DNA from: an uncultured Vogesella sp.
GTDB lineage: Bacteria > Pseudomonadota > Gammaproteobacteria > Burkholderiales > Chromobacteriaceae
Direction: 5' to 3'
Length of the DNA stretch: 9,046 nt
NCBI GenBank assembly: GCA_946479405.1
Contig: CAMLGD010000138.1
Coordinates: 1-9,046 of the forward strand
Each line of letters begins with the position of its first letter. Position 1 is the stretch's first letter. This document shows, in pieces, positions 7,149 to 9,046 of this stretch. Under the pieces are notes generated by a model that saw nothing but the letters and a program-made list of their open reading frames with translations, was not told where the DNA came from and made no database searches. A program made the translations under genes and the position numbers.

Positions 7149-8081
7149 ATGGCGACCCTTACCCTGCGCCAGGGCTATCTGGCGGCGTTCAGTGCCGTGG
7201 CGATCTGGAGCGGCTTCATGCTGGTGGCCCGTGCCGGCGGCCAAAGCGGGCTCACGCCGTACGACCTGCTCGGGCTGCGGCTGGCCATCGCCAGCCTGTT
7301 GCTGTGCGGCCTGGGCCTGCCGCCGCGTGCCAGCTGGCGTGATGGCCGGCTGTGGCTGCTGGCGCTGATCGGCTGCATCGGCTTCTGCCTGCTGTGCTAC
7401 AGCGCGGTGCAGTGGGTGCCGGCAGCGCATGCCGCGCTGCTGATCCCCGGGCTGCAGCCGTTTGTGATGGCGCTGTTGCTGCTGTTGAGCGGCCAGGGCT
7501 GGCCACCGGTGCGGCAGTGGCCGGGCTATGTGCTGATGGCGCTGGGCGTGCTGCTACTGGCGCTGCCGCTGTTGCAGGGGCTGGCGGAAGGCCGGCAATG
7601 GCTGGGCGATAGTCTGCTGTTGGCCGCATCGCTGTTGTGGGCGCTGTACGGGCTGCTGGCGCGGCGCTGGCAGCTGCCGGTGTGGCAGCTCACCGCCTTC
7701 GTCACGCTGGCATCGGCGGTGCTGTACCTGCCGGTTTATCTGCTATGGTTGCCCAAGGGCCTGAGCCAGGTGCCGCTGCTGACCGTGGCCGGGCTGGGGC
7801 TGTTCCATGCCGTGGTGCCGGCCATCGTCGGCATGCTGGTGTACCTGCGTGCGGTCAGCGTGTTGGGGCCGGTGCGCATGTCGGCGCTGATGGCGCTGAT
7901 TCCGGTGCTGACCGGCGTGCTGGCGGTGCCGCTGCTGGCCGAGCCGCTGAGCCCGGCGTTGGCGGCGGCACTGCTGTGTGTATCGCTGGGCGCCTGGCTG
8001 GTGGCGCGCAGCAGTTCTTCTTCCCGCGGCTCGCCGTTGGCCGCCGTTATCCGCAATAAGGAGCAAACATGCCGTACGTGA
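7149..8081 (+). CDS. EamA-family (DMT superfamily) inner-membrane transporter
   Basis: This 310-residue, strongly hydrophobic protein has about ten predicted helices in two tandem EamA halves. The first half runs from LAAFSAVAIWSGFMLVARAG to about residue 140 and includes the family-typical AVQWVPAAHAALLIPGLQPF. The second starts near GDSLLLAASLLWALYGLLAR and ends near LLCVSLGAWLVAR, including YLRAVSVLGPVRMSALMAL. Members of this family export metabolites or amino acids; the substrate is unknown here. A short polar tail rich in serine (ARSSSSSRGS) ends at TGA 8079-8081, overlapping the next gene by 13 bases, so the two are very probably co-transcribed and may be translationally coupled. The divergent LysR gene is the likely regulator. 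Confidence 0.95.
   Translation: MATLTLRQGYLAAFSAVAIWSGFMLVARAGGQSGLTPYDLLGLRLAIASLLLCGLGLPPRASWRDGRLWLLALIGCIGFCLLCYSAVQWVPAAHAALLIPGLQPFVMALLLLLSGQGWPPVRQWPGYVLMALGVLLLALPLLQGLAEGRQWLGDSLLLAASLLWALYGLLARRWQLPVWQLTAFVTLASAVLYLPVYLLWLPKGLSQVPLLTVAGLGLFHAVVPAIVGMLVYLRAVSVLGPVRMSALMALIPVLTGVLAVPLLAEPLSPALAAALLCVSLGAWLVARSSSSSRGSPLAAVIRNKEQTCRT
8058..8063 (+). promoter_or_regulatory. Ribosome binding site for the tautomerase, inside the EamA gene
   Basis: AAGGAG is placed five bases before ATG 8069, within the last codons of the transporter gene. It supports independent initiation of the tautomerase despite the 13-base overlap. Confidence 0.85.
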
Positions 8082-8272
8082 ATATCAAGATCACCCGCGA
8101 AGGAGCCAGCAGCGAACAGAAGGCCGAGCTGATCGCCGGTGTTACCCGTCTGCTGCAGGACGTGCTGGGCAAGAACCCGGCCACTACCGTGGTGGTGATC
8201 GACGAGGTGGATACCGACAACTGGGGTATTGGCGGCGAAAGCGTCACCGTGCGCCGCGCGCGCGGCAGCTAG
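8069..8272 (+). CDS. 4-oxalocrotonate tautomerase family protein
   Basis: This 67-residue protein has the size of a single 4-OT subunit. After removal of the initiator Met, Pro-1 (PYVNIKITREG) would be the N-terminal catalytic base, as in the whole tautomerase superfamily. The C-terminal half carries the family motif NWGIGGES, with Trp where classical 4-OT has Phe-50. Classical 4-OT also uses Arg-11 and Arg-39; here the first aligns with Ala after a one-residue insertion (Arg-9 is nearby) and the second falls in the run TTVVVIDEV, which has no Arg. The fold and Pro-1 chemistry are thus supported, but the substrate is probably not 2-hydroxymuconate. No catechol meta-cleavage genes are nearby. 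The gene overlaps the transporter by 13 bases and has its own good ribosome binding site. Confidence 0.94.
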   Translation: MPYVNIKITREGASSEQKAELIAGVTRLLQDVLGKNPATTVVVIDEVDTDNWGIGGESVTVRRARGS

Positions 8273-8304
8273 CCGTCGCCGCAGGCTGTGTTAGCTCCAC
8301 CGGC

Positions 8305-8333
8305 AAAGAAAATGCCCCGGCACGCCGGGGCAT
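8305..8333 (-). terminator. Rho-independent terminator of the PsiF-repeat gene
   Basis: A perfect 9-bp stem ATGCCCCGG (8312-8320) / CCGGGGCAT (8325-8333) has a four-base loop. On the minus strand it is followed by TTTTCTTT, about 25 bases beyond the PsiF stop codon. On the plus strand there is no T run after the hairpin, so it is a weak candidate for ending the tautomerase transcript. Confidence 0.85.
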
Positions 8334-8358
8334 GGTTGCCAATGTTGGCCGCAGCGGC

Positions 8359-8748
8359 TTAGTTGCCGCCGTCCTTCACGCATTTCTGCACGAAACTCTT
8401 CTTGGCGGCACCGGCCAGTTTCTTCTCGGCGGCCTTGTTCTCGCACACGCCCTGGGCGCCTGGCGCTTGCGCCTTCATCTCTTTCTGGCACTTCTGCACA
8501 AAGCTGTTCTTGGCGGCGCCAGCCAGCTTCTTCTCTGCAGCCTTGGCTTCACACGAGGCCGGCGAAGCGGGCGTTGCCGGAGTGGCCGGGGTGGCGGCCT
8601 TCATGTCGGCTTCGCATTTCTTCACAAAACTGCTCTTGGCGGCGCCGGCCAGTTTCTTTTCGGCGGCCTTGGCTTCACAGGCAGGGTTGGCGGCGAAGGC
8701 GCCGGAGGCAGTAACGGCCAGAGCGGCCAGCAGCAACAGTTTGCGCAT
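8359..8748 (-). CDS. Exported protein with three PsiF repeats
   Basis: This 129-residue small secreted protein has a clear Sec signal peptide (MRKLLLLAALAVTASGAFA, cleavage likely after residue 19). The mature part holds three 22-residue modules at 24-45, 66-87 and 102-123, each starting and ending with Cys and containing KAAEKKLAGAAK-x-SFV-x-KC, the PsiF repeat pattern. They are joined by linkers, the first a Pro/Thr/Ala stretch (ATPATPATPASPAS). E. coli PsiF, named for phosphate-starvation induction, has two such repeats; the molecular function of the family is unknown. The six cysteines probably form one disulfide per module in the periplasm (inference). Two adjacent ATGs exist; 8748 is preferred because AGGA at 8755-8758 is six bases away, against three for ATG 8751. 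Longer upstream reading to 8859 would bury the signal peptide and is rejected. Confidence 0.9.
   Translation of the reverse strand: MRKLLLLAALAVTASGAFAANPACEAKAAEKKLAGAAKSSFVKKCEADMKAATPATPATPASPASCEAKAAEKKLAGAAKNSFVQKCQKEMKAQAPGAQGVCENKAAEKKLAGAAKKSFVQKCVKDGGN
8380..8679 (-). repeat. Three tandem 66-bp coding repeats (PsiF modules)
   Basis: The three modules lie at 8614-8679, 8488-8553 and 8380-8445. Their DNA is visibly similar, with most differences at third codon positions, while the linkers between them differ in length and content. This indicates internal duplication followed by selection on the protein. Confidence 0.85.
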
Positions 8749-8841
8749 CATGCTTCCTTTCTGAGGGGGGACGGACTGCTGGATAGTGCGCCGGCCGGGG
8801 CCGTGGCGCAATGGCTGCCCCCATGCCTTCACGGTAACGTC

Positions 8842-8875
8842 ATGTAACGGCGGCAACATTCACACGTTATGACAG
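8842..8875 (-). promoter_or_regulatory. Possible Pho-box-like promoter of the PsiF-repeat gene
   Basis: On the minus strand CTGTCATAA (8875-8867) matches the first half of the PhoB box consensus exactly, but the second half-site is poor (TGTGAAT). TTACAT (8847-8842), a three-of-six -10 match, lies ten bases beyond the 18-base box. The predicted leader is about 85 bases. Position and gene family make PhoB control plausible, but the match is only partial. Confidence 0.3.
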
Positions 8876-8936
8876 TTGACCGGAATGCCGCGGTCACTCA
8901 CAGTAAATAAATCCAAGCCGCCACGTGCCACGCCTC

Positions 8937-9046
8937 ATGCCATCCGCCATCCTGCTGCGCTTACTGTTACTGCTACCCCTGTCGGCCGGGGCGGCGGTGC
9001 CGTTGCGGGTGGCGATCAATGACCAGCCGGCGGCGCCCTACATCAT
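8937..9046 (+). CDS. N-terminus of a probable periplasmic solute-binding protein (3' end outside window)
   Basis: Thirty-six complete codons are visible. A hydrophobic signal peptide (MPSAILLRLLLLLPLSAGAA) is followed by VPLRVAINDQPAAPYI, which resembles the first beta strand of family-3 extracellular solute-binding domains (LRVA-x-N-x-x-x-x-PY). The same domain also occurs as the sensor part of some kinases and diguanylate cyclases, so the full product cannot be decided from this fragment. No Shine-Dalgarno is evident before ATG 8937; an in-frame GTG at 8925 is an alternative, and an in-frame stop at 8904 limits any further extension. It is divergent from the PsiF-repeat gene across a 188-bp gap. 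Confidence 0.6.
   Translation, partial: MPSAILLRLLLLLPLSAGAAVPLRVAINDQPAAPYI

Noticed and set aside
7978..8847. A 289-codon plus-strand frame spanning the end of EamA, the tautomerase and the PsiF gene
   Set aside because: It crosses three supported genes out of frame, runs through the PsiF terminator hairpin and has no recognisable domain. Its apparent repeats are the antisense image of the PsiF modules.
8749..8859. Extension of the PsiF-repeat protein to an upstream start at 8859
   Set aside because: It would place 37 residues in front of a clean signal peptide, while a well-spaced AGGA precedes ATG 8748.
8876..8909. TTGACC and TAAATA as a plus-strand promoter for the solute-binding gene
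   Set aside because: The spacer is 22 bases, too long for a sigma-70 promoter, and no better-spaced pair was found.
8916..8930. Perfect sigma-54 -24 element TGGCACG on the minus strand (8930-8924) upstream of the PsiF gene
   Set aside because: The -12 GC at the required spacing is missing (CT instead), so it is not a sigma-54 promoter.
1..9046. Neisserial DNA uptake sequences, CRISPR repeats, transposase genes, tRNA genes, toxin-antitoxin pairs
   Set aside because: I looked for GCCGTCTGAA, spaced short repeats, transposase motifs, tRNA cloverleaf signatures and small paired genes, and saw none.

Overview
The window is compact, GC-rich chromosomal DNA with strong CTG/GCC codon preference. 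It looks like a Gram-negative proteobacterium, most likely a betaproteobacterium of the Neisseriales/Chromobacteriaceae type (Vogesella- or Chromobacterium-like). That placement is inferred from gene content (ParC next to PilS/PilR, a Cache chemoreceptor, a PsiF-repeat protein) and the general look of the proteins, not from any search. No tRNA, rRNA, insertion sequence, CRISPR array or prophage signature was seen.

Layout: (1) 1-3876, plus strand: the 3' third of parC (topoisomerase IV subunit A), then a PilS-type membrane histidine kinase starting 4 bases after the parC stop, then a PilR-type sigma-54 activator. The unit ends in a strong hairpin with A and T tracts on both sides, which can stop transcription from either direction. 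(2) 3990-6011, minus strand, convergent with pilR: a transmembrane chemoreceptor with a Cache-type sensor. Its upstream region carries a perfect FNR/ANR palindrome placed exactly as in a class II FNR-activated promoter. (3) 6185-7045, minus strand: a LysR regulator, divergent from (4) 7149-8272, plus strand: a ten-helix EamA/DMT exporter overlapping a small 4-oxalocrotonate-tautomerase-family enzyme. (5) 8359-8748, minus strand: an exported protein made of three PsiF modules with its own terminator, divergent from (6) 8937-end, plus strand: the start of a probable periplasmic solute-binding protein cut by the window edge.

How they may work together: PilS/PilR would control sigma-54 promoters, classically that of the type IV pilin, but no pilin gene lies in the window. 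The chemoreceptor appears to be a stand-alone gene tuned to low oxygen. LysR, EamA and tautomerase form a typical regulator/exporter/enzyme island in which LysR probably controls the divergent pair.

I see no convincing new multi-gene system. The strongest non-coding signal is the FNR-type promoter of the chemoreceptor. Other points worth a look are the parC-pilSR linkage, a tautomerase lacking the classical active-site arginines, the three-module PsiF protein with a partial Pho box, and three TGATCA palindromes around the LysR/EamA promoter region.
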